Shown here: in pieces, positions 12,923 through 23,279 of the stretch
Layout of the letters: each line of letters starts with the position of its first letter
Numbering within the stretch: the first letter of the stretch is position 1
From: Turritopsis dohrnii
Lineage: Eukaryota > Cnidaria > Hydrozoa > Anthoathecata > Oceaniidae
Length of the DNA: 64,000 bases
Assembly: GCA_027922465.2 (NCBI GenBank)
Contig: BQMF02000052.1
Location: forward strand, 310,001-374,000
Direction: 5' to 3'
The notes under the pieces: model-generated
Told to the model about the DNA's origin: nothing
The model's database searches: none
Seen by the model: only the letters and a program-made list of their open reading frames with translations
Program-made: the position numbers and the translations under genes

Positions 12923-13285
12923 TTAGAGCTCATGGTTTTCTCCATTCATATTTATCATGTTGAATACTATATGTTGCAAAATTGTTGGTACCGCACCAGC
13001 TTTCAATGCTCTTTGCTTCGGCATATAACTTAGCATGTTTTCCTTATTATCAACTTCGAAACAGTCTTCATGAAAATGATCGCTACAAACTATTTTATCT
13101 TTTCCAAATCGAAAAGTTTTAACAGTAAACCCATTGCCGATGTTGTTAAGCCATCTTTCAGCTCTCTGTTGTTCTTTGACAAGATCAGGAAAACGAAAAT
13201 ATATTCTCTCATCACAAATTGTCTTCGCTACGTGATTTGTAAAAACTACAGCTGGATATCTAAGTGCAACAGTGACGTCATATTT
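12923..13285 (-). pseudogene. THAP zinc-finger domain remnant
   Basis: A 120-residue open frame on the minus strand carries most of a THAP (C2CH) DNA-binding domain in order: YFRFP, ERWLNNIG, the CSDHF motif holding the third zinc Cys and the His, and the closing AVPTI motif. The expected first CxxxC pair is missing: at that place the frame reads RYPAVVFTNH, where Tyr and Phe codons stand where Cys would be, each one base from a Cys codon. The frame ends 14 residues after AVPTI and has no plausible ATG before the domain. THAP domains occur in P-type transposases and in host regulators. With two ligands lost this is probably a dead fragment. The link to a transposon is inference. Confidence 0.6.
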
Positions 13286-13481
13286 TTGAGTTTTGATTAA
13301 ACTTCAAACTTAAATAAATAACGAAAGAATTGTGTAAAATGAATGAAACTTTGTAAAAAATCTTCTTCTACAATTTAAAATCGACTCATTAAAAAAAACA
13401 TTACATAATTTTGACGTTAATTCTCCTTTAAAGTTTAAAGTCTGCCAACCACTGGTAAGAAATCGCAAACTACATGAAACG

Positions 13482-13608
13482 TCGACACCTCAAAAATGAA
13501 ATGTCGACACCTCAAAAATGAATTGACGACACCTCAAAAATGAAATGCCGACACCTCAAAAATGAAATGACGACATCTCAAAAATGAAATGATGACATCT
13601 CAAAAATC
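13482..13608 (+). repeat. 21-bp minisatellite, six copies
   Basis: The unit CGACACCTCAAAAATGAAATG is repeated about six times with one or two substitutions per copy. It lies about 270 bp upstream of the transporter gene's first recognised exon. Confidence 0.9.
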
Positions 13609-13882
13609 ACTTTTTAACATTAAGTATAAAATTTTCTTACAAATTATGATATTGATAATGCGTAAAGTCACCGAGGTTGAATAGATCACTATGTCACATC
13701 ACCAATCAATCAAAAATGACATATTATTTATGGCATGCTTCAGTATAAAAACGTCAGGGGGTCGTGAAAAAGTAAGAGCAAGTATAGCTTTCCACCAAGA
13801 AGAGAGCAACTACTACAGCTAGCTGATGTTGTAAAATAAATATCTACTTGAGTTTTCCGTTTGCATATTTCAGTTGGTGACT

Positions 13883-16336
13883 ATGGAATTTTCAGTTCGA
13901 TATTTGATTGAACCAGTTATTGTGATGTTCGTATTTGCATCTATGATCCAAGGCCCACTCACTCAACAATATGTATATAATGAGTACAGTAAAGAATTTA
14001 ATCTTGTTTACGAATATAAGAATGACACCTCGTCGTGTGGACAGGCCATTCTTAATTTCACTCAGAGAACAGCACAAGAAAAGGTAACATGTAAATTAGC
14101 TCATTTAATTTGGAGACTTTTATTTTCCGGAAACAATTCAGAAAAGCATTTTTTTATTATTATAGGTGCAGACGTCAGCGGCACATTTTTCTATTGGAAT
14201 AAACTACTGCTGGGCATTGGCTACAGTAGTTAGTTGTTTATTTTACGGAACACTTTCAGATCGAATTGGGCGTCGTATGATAATCTTGATAAATAGCGTC
14301 GGTTCTTTATTGGAGTCAAGCTTGTTGTTGCTTGGAATGATCTTAGGGCTTCCTGTATACATGTTCTACGTAGGGATATTTATAAATGGACTAAGTGGAG
14401 CCTATAACGGGATTGTCATGATAGCATATGCGTATTTAGGAGACATAACATCGAAGGAACAATTACCAATAAGGATAGGTACGTTCTATAGGAATCTCAT
14501 CTTTATAAGTCATGTATATATCAGAAAAATGAACATCCATGTGTGTATGTTTTACATTAAAGTTCAAAATACATTTTGGCCAAGTGTTCGGCTGATTGTT
14601 AACCTTACAATCTCCGTTCACTGTTCTTTACTAAAACTGAAAACAAGTAAATAAATCAAGAGAATCTTTCATGACAACGGAAATGATGCCAAATAGTTCA
14701 TGAAACGGACTTGTACCTCCCTTTATTTTGGCGAAAACGTGCCTCATTCTTTGAACCAAAAACAAAACAAAACTTTATTACATAAAGTTTTGAGATACTT
14801 ATGATAGATAGACACACCACTTACCAACCTTGAACCAAGGGTCTCTTGCCTTTTCATTATACGGATATAGCCGCTATCCGTATATCGAAAAGGCAAGAGA
14901 CCCTGGGTTCGAGGTTGATCATTTACCATTCTTTACAGCGGAACAGCACACGAGAAAAAGTGAATATTAAAAAATTATTTCAGAAACAGAACATTATGAA
15001 AAATGGTTATGCAGACATTGTTTTCTATTACATTTCTTTAGCAATATTGGAATCGATGGCGCTTGTTTCTCGTTGCGCAAGTTTTTATGCTGGTGGAGCA
15101 TTCATACAAAAGTACGGATTTATTCCGCCACAAATTTTGGTGTCGGCGATATATTTAACTGCGATTTTGTATGTTGTGTTCGTTTTGAAAGAATCTCATA
15201 ATAATGAAAGCAACACGACGGATTTACCAGATAGCAAGCAAGCTGAGAATATGGAAACAACGCGAAGCCTGTTTAAATATATACTACACCAGTTTTACAA
15301 ACAGCCAAAAATTCTGTGGGGTGTTCTCACTAAAAAGAGACCGAAGCGTTCAATGATATATTTGTTAATTTCTATATTGACACTTTGCAGTTGTTTGACA
15401 ACATCGATGTTCGCGGTGATATCTACTTACCTAATGAACAGACCCTTCTGTTTTCCTCCGATTGAAATTGGAAAATACTTCGCTGTAGAGATGCTTGCTA
15501 CATCAGGAGTGACCTTTATTTTTGTAAAGGTATTCTTACGATATATGTCCAGTTACCTCGTGACTATTATTTCGCCACTTTTCGGGATGTTTAGTTATCT
15601 AATACTGCTATTGGCAAAAAACACGGGAATGACTTACACAGGTAATTTTATTTTGTATGCATGAAATAATTTAAATAACTGTGTACTTTTAATGATGGAC
15701 ACCCATTGGTTTCCATATCAAGCACTTATAAAAACAGGCGTAGATACCATAGATTGGTTTCCATATTTTACTTTACCATATGTTTTAATAGAGGCAATTA
15801 AGGAAGGCTTTTTCTGTTTTTGTCATCCATCAACCACTTCCTACTTAATCCGTCCCCCGCTATGCAAACTTTGTGAAGAATGGAGGAAAAGTCGAGGAAA
15901 GAATATCTTTTTCTCTCGTTAAAGCTGCTCACAAGTCGTTATACAAATCAGACAACTGGCCAATTTATTTACAGCTTACATGAAAGTCAACGAGAGCGGT
16001 AAACCTTCGCGGAAACGAGAACAAAATGCTGGAAGTAGAAACAGGCAATATCAAAGGATCATTCTGCTATGTCGCAGGCAAACGATTCAATGAACTTCCG
16101 CAGCCATTAAGACAAGAAACTAATTATGACAAGTTCTGCAGCGATGCAAAGAAATACTATTTTGACCGTGCTACTGCAAGAATATTAAGTCAAAATATGT
16201 AAAAAAAAAAAAATTGTTAGAGTAATAATAGTTTTGTAATTTAACCTTACTTTTATATTGACTCGCTTACACATAAACACAACTTCGCATTTCCAAAAGA
16301 AGAACCAATGTAAATTTTGGAATTGGAAATAAATCG

Positions 16337-16367
<31 letters not shown>

Positions 16368-17021
16368 TTGACAATGTAAATTTTGATATTTTCAATAAAA
16401 ACTGTGAATCTTTTCTAAGCAATTTACGCAATTTCGATAATGTGTATCCTAATTTCTAGCTCTTGGTTTTCGAGCATTTACATTGATTCACATTCCATTG
16501 TTTCGAGCAGCTCTTACTGGAATGATTGGACTTTCAGAACAAGGTATCCTCTTTTTTTTCATTTTTCAACTTTCATTCATTAGCTTTGTTAACGATTGTT
16601 GGTCATTATTTTGTTTTTAGGGTCAATATACTCTGCTGTGGCAATTTTGGATACAGTAACTGCAGCTATTTGCAATTCAGTTTTCAATTTTTCGTATTCT
16701 AAATTAAATGCAGCTGGTTTGCCAAATTTATTTTTCTGCATTCCCATTGCTGCATTCTTGGTACCAATTATATTGATATTGTGAGTGTACTTTCTCAAAC
16801 AGAGGAAGTTCAAATTTTTACCAGAAATGAATTGCTTTTAACTTTTGATTGTCGTTCTTTTCAGTACTTCATTGGAAGTGCCGTCGATAAAACTGCAGTA
16901 TTTCTTTTTGCTTAGGGCGTTTTGGTGTCTTTCGAGAAGAACTGATGAGAAACAGGAAAATGTCGACCTATCTGTTATAAGTAATCCAAATGCAGAGATA
17001 AAGACGCAAATACAGTTGTAA
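13883..17021 (+). CDS. SLC46-family major facilitator transporter
   Basis: Six exons join in phase to 504 codons plus stop: 13883-14083, 14166-14478, 15042-15641, 16460-16543, 16621-16780 and 16865-17021, all with GT-AG introns. The product is a polytopic membrane protein of the SLC46 group (relatives carry folate, haem or lysosomal metabolites); the substrate here cannot be read from sequence. Residues 8-22 open the first membrane span, with IEPVIVMFVFAS matching the family start. N47 and N58 are sequons in the first extracellular loop. G95-R104 (GTLSDRIGRR) is the MFS loop motif between spans 2 and 3. SEQGSIYS matches the conserved EQG turn between late spans. A splice-acceptor-like TTTCAG sits nine bases before the ATG, so an upstream 5' exon or spliced leader is possible. 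Introns 2 and 3 carry a MITE and a LINE tail. Confidence 0.85.
14825..14917. mobile_element. 93-bp palindromic relative of the 9-bp-duplication TIR element
   Basis: The copy is little more than two TIRs face to face (CAACCTTGAACCAAGGGTCT on the left, GGGTTCGAGGTTG on the right). Flanks are ACCACTTAC (14,816-14,824) and ATCATTTAC (14,918-14,926), a 9-bp duplication with two later mismatches. It lies in intron 2 of the SLC46-type gene. A long open frame of exon 3 runs back into it, but this is not coding. Confidence 0.8.
15990..16202 (+). mobile_element. LINE retrotransposon 3' fragment (end of reverse transcriptase ORF)
   Basis: An open frame ending at TAA 16,200-16,202 reads NLRGN, then GSFCYVAGKRFNELPQPLR and a short basic/aromatic tail. 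This is the arrangement seen at the C-terminus of many LINE polymerases (aromatic stretch, then W/F-N-x-LP, then a weak helix). It is followed by an A-run (16,203-16,213), an untranslated tail, and an (ATT)n microsatellite at about 16,337-16,366 that probably forms the element's 3' end. The fragment is 5'-truncated, as LINE insertions usually are, and lies in sense orientation in intron 3 of the transporter gene. The clade cannot be assigned. Confidence 0.5.
16337..16366 (+). repeat. (ATT)n microsatellite
   Basis: About ten ATT units, probably the 3' tail of the LINE fragment just upstream. Confidence 0.85.
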
Positions 17022-17970
17022 GTTTTCCAAAGGATAATGCTGTAAGAACTTATTTTTGCTCTAAATGGCAAAAAAAAATATTAATACAAAATAGGTACAA
17101 ACCACTTAATTGCAAAAAGGCGTTCATTGGAAATTAAAAGAAACGACTTATTAGATAGCTATAATATTTTGTTCGCTATCTTAACTGGTTGAAAGATTTG
17201 GAAAGAATTACTGTACTGTAGATTATTCGTATTGTAGTTCAACTTTCAAATGTTAAGAATATTATAAGTCTACTTCAGCTAATTTTGAAGAAATTCACTT
17301 TGTTTTTTATAATTCGGTAACGATTCAAGCCTGCTCCCGGAACATAACGACAGCTCTTGTTCCATCTTTCAATACGCGGGACATTGTGAAATTTTTGTAA
17401 AGACAAGTCACTACGTTCAAAAGACTCCTGTTTTTCTTATCCTATAAAAATCAAAACCCTCTATGTGTAAAACAGGCCTCGTAACAGACGATTTCGCCGG
17501 TCTAGAGTTTGTTGAAAAAACATCCCACTCCTTGTCATACAACATAACCTGCAAGCAATTCCCTAACGGATATTAGGCTGTGTTACATCCTTATTACTAT
17601 TCGGGACTACTTTTAATAGACTATCGATCATGAGAGATGTATACGAAGTTTTGAGCTACAAATATCAAAGGAACTAAAACCCTAAAAATGGTCAAACGCA
17701 TGGAAAAATCCTAATCTTATGGTTTGAGCATTTTGAGAATAGGATTCACTTCATTTATCTGCACTTTGTTTTAATAAATTTACAGCTATGGAGCTTAGAT
17801 CACAGTTAATCAGTTAATTGATGCATTTTAATCCTCAAGAAATTTTGTACGGCGAACGCCTAGATAATTAAAAGAACTTGACTTTCTGCTACGAAACTCC
17901 CTATTATTCTCAAAAATCTTGTTGTCTTATCAATCATTATCCTATCCTAATCACAGCCGTAATATGTATA
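17022..17970. other. Intergenic stretch without a recognised gene
   Basis: This separates the SLC46-type gene from a MITE. On the minus strand 17,417-17,545 is an open frame of 42 codons (MLYDKEWDVF ... YRIRKTGVF) with a natural-looking composition. It resembles no family I know and has no clear splice context. No repeat borders were seen. Confidence 0.4.
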
Positions 17971-18387
17971 CCGTATTTCCTCTAATAAACATCTCTATAC
18001 AAATCCCAGTTTTTGGATGCGGCGTTTAATAGAGGGCGGCATTCATTAGAGGGCTTCGCTTATTACGAAATGAAAAAATGGACAAAAGTAAACTTAAAGA
18101 ATAATGCTTCCTTATCCTTAAAAAGGTTACAAAAGACTATGTGAAAATGTTTTACACAAAAAATATGTTCACAAAAATGTCAAAGAGGAGCAATATCACT
18201 GCAAAATATTCATGCAAACGTGGAAGAATTTGCTGATAAAAAGAAATACAACTATTAAATATTTAACCAATTCTTGTTTAGGCTGTTTTCTAATAAACAA
18301 CGTTTTTCAAGATGCGGCGTTTATTAGAAGGCGGCGTTTACTACAAATGTTCGGCTATAAGTGCGGCGTTTAATAGAGGAAATACGG
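17971..18387. mobile_element. TA-flanked MITE with GCGGCGTTTA repeats
   Basis: The ends are CCGTATTTCCTCTAATAAAC and, in reverse complement, CCGTATTTCCTCTATTAAAC. TA lies on both sides (17,969-17,970 and 18,388-18,389). Several subterminal GCGGCGTTTA(T/A)TAGA motifs occur at each end, a common transposase-binding layout. The element is 417 bp with no coding capacity. TA targeting suggests a Tc1/mariner or pogo relative. Confidence 0.75.
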
Positions 18388-18656
18388 TAACTATCATTTT
18401 CCGTCGACCTTATTATAATAAGAGAAGATACATCTTTTTTTATGGAAATTACTCTTTCGTATAAAATGATTTCCACAATATTTCGAAAGCTTTAACGCTA
18501 TCCTCTTCCATTGACCTTATATCAGTATATTTTTGTAAAGACCCTAGGTGTAAATTTTATTCCACCAATGATGAGCTAAAAGTGGCTTTATTTTTCATAA
18601 CCCTCCTCCACAAGGTACAGAACCTAAGCCTTAAGAAGGTAAACATTAGACTAATT

Positions 18657-18662
18657 TTTATT
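18657..18662 (-). terminator. Poly(A) signal overlapping the stop codon
   Basis: AATAAA on the minus strand contains the TAA that ends the coiled-coil protein (CAA TAA A). No other AATAAA is obvious just downstream. Confidence 0.5.
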
Positions 18663-19447
18663 GGCAGGCTAATCTTTTCTCAAGTAAATGTTTGAGTTCA
18701 TCAATCAGTGTAGCTCTTTTACTTTTTCGTTGAAAGATGTTAAATTTTATTGTTTGTTCATAGCGTTGGTCTTTGAGCAGGTTAAAAATCGCCACGTCGC
18801 TATCATAGAGTTGATTCAACTGAATTTTTAAAGCGTTGTTAGATCTCTGGTAGTGTTGGTTGTTAATGTGCATACGTTGACAATCTGACTTCAATTCTAA
18901 CATAGTTGCATTCAAGGTTTCGACCTTCTTTTGTAGCAATGAATATTCCTTCTCTTTGAAGGCCACCAATTCTCTTGATTCAGTCAGCGCATGTTCAATA
19001 CCAGCTATTTTGCTTCTCAAAATATTGTTGCAATTGATATGAAAATCAAGCTTCTGTTCGAACTTTTCACACCTCTGTTGCAATTGAATACTCTTCTTTT
19101 CCATTTCCATATTTTTCTGACTCTCCAATTCCATTTTGCTTTCCGCAATGAGCAAATCCTTTTCTAACTTGACACATTTGTCTTCCAACTCCCGAATTGT
19201 TGTATCCTTATCCTCGATTACCTTCATCAAATACTTGTGCGTGGCTTCTTGCACTTTTAAAAGTTCTTTAACATCTTGATACTTCTGAAATGGAAGCAGG
19301 AACGTCAGTTACATTTCATTACACATTACCTCTATGAGGAAAGACATCGTAATTGCAAAAGACCTTTACCTGGAAATAGTCTTCAACGTCCACTTCACAT
19401 TTAAGACTCTCATTACATTCTGTATCTGCTGACTGTAATTCGTACAT
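18658..19447 (-). CDS. Coiled-coil protein, 234 residues, unidentified
   Basis: Two exons on the minus strand, 19,447-19,370 (26 codons) and 19,284-18,658 (208 codons plus stop), join in phase 0 across a short GT-AG intron. The first exon is acidic (MYELQSADTECN...). The rest, from about residue 30 to 190, is a nearly unbroken heptad-rich coiled coil full of Glu, Lys and Leu, followed by a basic patch (FQRKSKR) and a short helical tail. No catalytic motif, membrane span or signal peptide is visible. Size and shape recall small CCDC or ciliary proteins, but I do not recognise the family. The stop codon lies inside AATAAA, so the 3' untranslated region may be very short. Confidence 0.75.
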
Positions 19448-19531
19448 CTTTTTTGAAAATAATTTTATTGTCTAACCTCTACGTCTACTCTCCAAGAGAA
19501 CTCGAAACGAAGTCCAACTTTGACTTGAATT

Positions 19532-19577
19532 TGACGTCAGATGAAAGGAAACGTGACGTCACTAAGATGGCCGCCAT
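19532..19577 (-). promoter_or_regulatory. Putative promoter with two CREs and a YY1-like site
   Basis: TGACGTCA, the full palindromic CREB/ATF site, occurs at 19,532-19,539 and 19,554-19,561. AAGATGGCCGCCAT at 19,564-19,577 resembles the YY1 core on both strands. The cluster sits 85-130 bp upstream of the coiled-coil gene's ATG, where a TATA-less housekeeping promoter would be expected. Function is inferred from motif and position. Confidence 0.45.
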
Positions 19578-19863
19578 CAGGTTAAATTTCAAATTTCAAA
19601 ATGAAAATAGCTTTGTTTTACTAATTTAATCTCATTTAGGTGATTTTATCATTTGCTGCATAAAGACAGTAAATTCTCGAAAGCTCAAACATCCAAAGAA
19701 TCATTGAACTTTTTCCAGTGACGATTGTTTTAATTATCGAGGCATTGACGATCTCTTGTGAGGGAATAACCAATAGTTGAAGGGTGATTTTGATGCATCA
19801 GCATTACACCCTACTTGTTTCCACTATGTTTAGAGCGGAAATGTAACATGGCCACAAACTTAC

Positions 19864-19960
19864 CTTTTCCCTCGCAAATCGGACGGGTAGTAGACAGCGA
19901 TGTCAACCCAGTAACACCTGTACTTGGCATTTTTCTTCTTCCAGCAAATGGAGAACTGCC
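19864..19960 (-). pseudogene. Orphan exon-like segment with a splice donor
   Basis: On the minus strand an open stretch reading SSPFAGRRKMPSTGVTGL, then TRPICEGK, ends at AAAAG followed by GTAAGTTTG, a strong donor. The last ~20 bases and the donor recur at about 23,786-23,815. The segment abuts the end of the 3.1 kb TIR element, so its upstream part is displaced. I do not recognise the product. It may be a fragment of a duplicated gene. Confidence 0.3.
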
Positions 19961-20080
19961 ACAACCATGTCCCAGTAAACACAAGACGTTTTTAAGACGT
20001 CTCAAACTGGTACGGAGGTATCTGAGACGAGTGAAGACGTCTTTAGCTGGTCTTTTATAAAACGTCTTTCTTGAGACGTC

Positions 20081-21390
20081 TCTAAGACGTCTGCGACTCG
20101 TCTTTATTAAGACGTCTTTGAAAATACGTTTCTAAGACGTCCTCAACTTGTCTTTATTAAGACGTATTTCATAATACGTCTCAAAGACGTCCTTGCCGAG
20201 ACGTAGATAAGACGTCTTTTAAAACACGTTTCTAAGACGTCCTCAACTTGTCTTTATTTAGACGTCTTTGTTAATACGTACGAAAGACGTCTTTGCCGAG
20301 ACGTAGATAAGACGTCTTTTAAAACACGTTTCTAAGACGTCCTCAACTTGTCTTTATTTAGACGTCTTTGTTAATACGTACGAAAGACGTCTTTGCCGAG
20401 ACGTAGATAAGACGTCTTTTAAAACACGTTTCTAAGACGTCCTCAACTTGTCTTTACTTAGACGTCTTTGATAATACGTGCGAAAGACGTCTTTGTCGAG
20501 ACGTAGATAAGACGTCTTTTAAAACACGTTTCTAAGACGTCCTCAACTTGTCTTTATTTAGACGTCTTTGTTAATACGTACGAAAGACGTCTTTGCCGAG
20601 ACGTAGATAAGACGTCTTTTAAAACACGTTTCTAAGACGTCCTCAACTTGTCTTTACTTAGACGTCTTTGATAATACGTGCGAAAGACGTCTTTGTCGAG
20701 ACGTAGATAAGACGTCTTTTAAAACACGTTTCTAAGACGTCCTCAACTTGTCTTTACTTAGACGTCTTTGATAATACGTGCGAAAGACGTCTTTGTCGAG
20801 ACGTAGATAAGACGTCTTTTAAAACACGTTTCTAAGACGTCCTCAACTTGTCTTTATTAAGACGTATTTCATAATACGTCTCAAAGACGTCCTTGCCGAG
20901 ACGTAGATAAGACGTCTTTTAAAACACGTTTCTAAGACGTCCTCAACTTGTCTTTATTAAGACGTATTTCATAATACGTGCGAAAGACGTCTTTGCCGAG
21001 ACGTAGATAAGACGTCTTTTAAAACACGTTTCTAAGACGTCCTCAACTTGTCTTTATTAAGACGTATTTCATGATACGTCTCAAAGACGTCCTTGCCGAG
21101 ACGTAGATAAGACGTCTTTTAAAACACGTTTCTAAGACGTCCTCAACTTGTCTTTATTTAAACGTCTTTGTTAATACGTACGAAAGACGTCTTTGCCGAG
21201 ACGTAGATAAGACGTCTTTTAAAACACGTTTCTAAGACGTCCTCAACTTGTCTTTACTTAGACGTCTTTGATAATACGTGCGAAAGACGTCTTTGTCGAG
21301 ACGTAGATAAGACGTCTTTTAAAACACGTTTCTAAGACGTCTTCAACTTGTCTTTATTAAGACGTTTTTCATAATACGTCTCAAAGACGT
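20081..21390 (+). repeat. 100-bp higher-order repeat built from two 50-bp monomers
   Basis: CCTCAACTTG recurs at 20,141 and then every 100 bases exactly through 21,241; the 21,341 copy reads CTTCAACTTG. That makes 13 units with no net indel. Each unit splits into two related 50-mers, both carrying AAGACGT at the same offset; one contains CTCAACTTGTC and the other GCCGAGACGTAGAT. Three unit variants are interspersed, told apart by TTATTTAGAC, TTACTTAGAC and TTATTAAGAC. Confidence 0.95.
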
Positions 21391-21837
21391 CCTTGTCGAG
21401 ACAAAATAAAGCCTTTCTTAAGTCTATGTAAAACGCTTCTTTAAAGTCATAACTGGTCCTTGACGACATAATGGCGATTGCTGATATTAGATTACACGGT
21501 CCTTTTATATGCATTGGTGAAATGGTTCAATTCGGGCCTACGTGTTGTACCTTTTTCGTTAATTAATGTTCATGATAATTTAATGGGAACACACCCGGGT
21601 ATCTGATTTCAATTTTAGTTCCATTTCTCATTCTGCTTTCAATGCTTTCAGCAAATTATTATCAAAAAGCAAAGACAACTTTTTTTGGGAAAACATAGTC
21701 GATATTTATTTAACACCTGTTTTGAGTCGATGATTTCGAAAACTCATTGAATTATTTTGTATAGACAAGTTGAACAATGAAGTACAAAAACAAAGCGCGC
21801 GAGTGCTCTAAAAAATTCAATGCTCCGAATCATATAA

Positions 21838-22093
21838 AGCCCGTTTTCCAATAGAAAAAACTGATAAGCGTATCGTATTAAAATCTGACATCTGATTGGC
21901 CAGATTGATTGATCTTGATACGTGTACGACACGTGAAAAGTTAAAATAAAGTCAACTTTTTTAACGCAATACGCATATCAAAAATTATTTAAACAAAAGG
22001 ATAATTATAAATAAATATCTCAAGAACCAATCAACAAACACAATATGATACGCTACGACACGCTAGGACACTTTTTCTATTGGAAAATCGGCT
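21838..22093. mobile_element. PIF/Harbinger-type MITE
   Basis: The ends are AGCCCGTTTTCCAATAGAAA and the reverse complement AGCCGATTTTCCAATAGAAA. TAA flanks both sides (21,835-21,837 and 22,094-22,096), a three-base TWA-type duplication. It is 256 bp, non-coding, and lies in the middle of the 3.1 kb repeat-filled element. Confidence 0.7.
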
Positions 22094-23279
22094 TAAGTAA
22101 TCACCTGCGTTCCACACAAGTTCTTTCTTAACACATTATTCTACTTGTGATTTCTGTATGAAAGTATCGAACACACGTCTTGTTATCAAGTAATTTCTAC
22201 AAAACAAACGTTTTTTTCAAAACGAAGATCCTTGCTGAACGGACCTTGAAATTCTGTACGAATTATGGAGAGTTCGAGTTAGTTAATAAAAGGTTTTCGT
22301 AGTCACAAGAAAAATTGCAAAGGGGAAGATGAAAAGCGTGTATTTAAAAGTTTGTATTGGAAATTTCATGTAGATATTTTATAAAGAGTTGTATTGCATT
22401 TTTTAAAGGAAAACTTTATATGTTTTGTAAGACTTTGTATTGGAGAAAATATTTATGGAAAAAGGAATACTTTCGTTGTTTATGTTTTAACAAGCAAAAA
22501 CCTTTAAAATCACATGCGTTTTAAGATTACAGCCAGGAGAAGATTTAAAGACGTCCCTTAAGTTTCGAAATAGACGTGTTAAAAACGACTTAAAGATGTC
22601 GAAACAGAGGTCTCAAAGACGTCTTTAAGACAACTCTAAGACGTGTTAAAGACGACTTTAAGACGTCGAAATAGAGGTCTCAAAGACGTCTTTAAGACAA
22701 CTCTAAGACGTCGAAATAGACGTTCTGTAACTCGTCTCAAAGCGTTACATATTTCAACCAGTCCAAGACGTTTCAAAGACGTCTCTTGGGTATGTTAAAA
22801 GACGATTTAAATACGTCTTAAAGACGACTTTAAGACGTCGAAATAGAGGTCTCAAAGACGTCTTTAAGACGTCGAAATAGACGTCTCAAAAACGACCTAA
22901 AAACGTTTTAAAGACGTCTTTTCAGCTCGTCTTAAAGACGTCTTAAAGACGTTCTGTGACTCGTCTCAAAGCGTTAACACATTTTAACCAGTCTAAGACG
23001 TTTCAAAGACGTCTCTTGGGTATGTTAAAAGACGTCTTAAAGACGTCTTAGAGACGTTTTTGTGTTTACTGGGGTAGCCTTCACTTAAACGAAAATGTCG
23101 GAGAAATCATCAAATGAACAATGACACCATACTGATCACAAATAATTTGGCCTTTTCTTTGCATACGGATGCAAACAGGCGAGGAAAGGGGCCAAAAATA
23201 TGGTATGCACTTTACGGATGTCCCCAAACGAAGCCCGCAGTCTAGCAAGAAAGATATTAGCAAGCAATATCCTTATCAA

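Larger units (their letters stand above)
19971..23073. mobile_element. 3.1 kb TIR element filled with GACGT-type repeats
   Basis: The element starts CCCAGTAAACACAAGACGTT and ends with GTGTTTACTGGG, an inverted pair. Both arms are dominated by AAGACGTC/GACGTCTT motifs: a 100-bp ordered array on the left (20,081-21,390) and a less regular version in the opposite sense on the right (about 22,540-23,060). A GT dinucleotide may be duplicated at the ends. No transposase is encoded. The middle (21,400-22,540) holds a 256-bp Harbinger-type MITE and otherwise unremarkable AT-rich DNA. Confidence 0.75.

Noticed and set aside
14846..15041. Upstream extension of the transporter exon 3 frame to an ATG at 14,846
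   Set aside because: The extension runs through a MITE and lacks family similarity. TTTCTTTAG at 15,033-15,041 gives a join that restores RIAILESM, matching the SLC46 pattern.
20081..21390. Regular repeats that might suggest a CRISPR array
   Set aside because: Units are contiguous with no unique spacers, the setting is an intron-bearing animal genome, and the whole lies in a TIR element.
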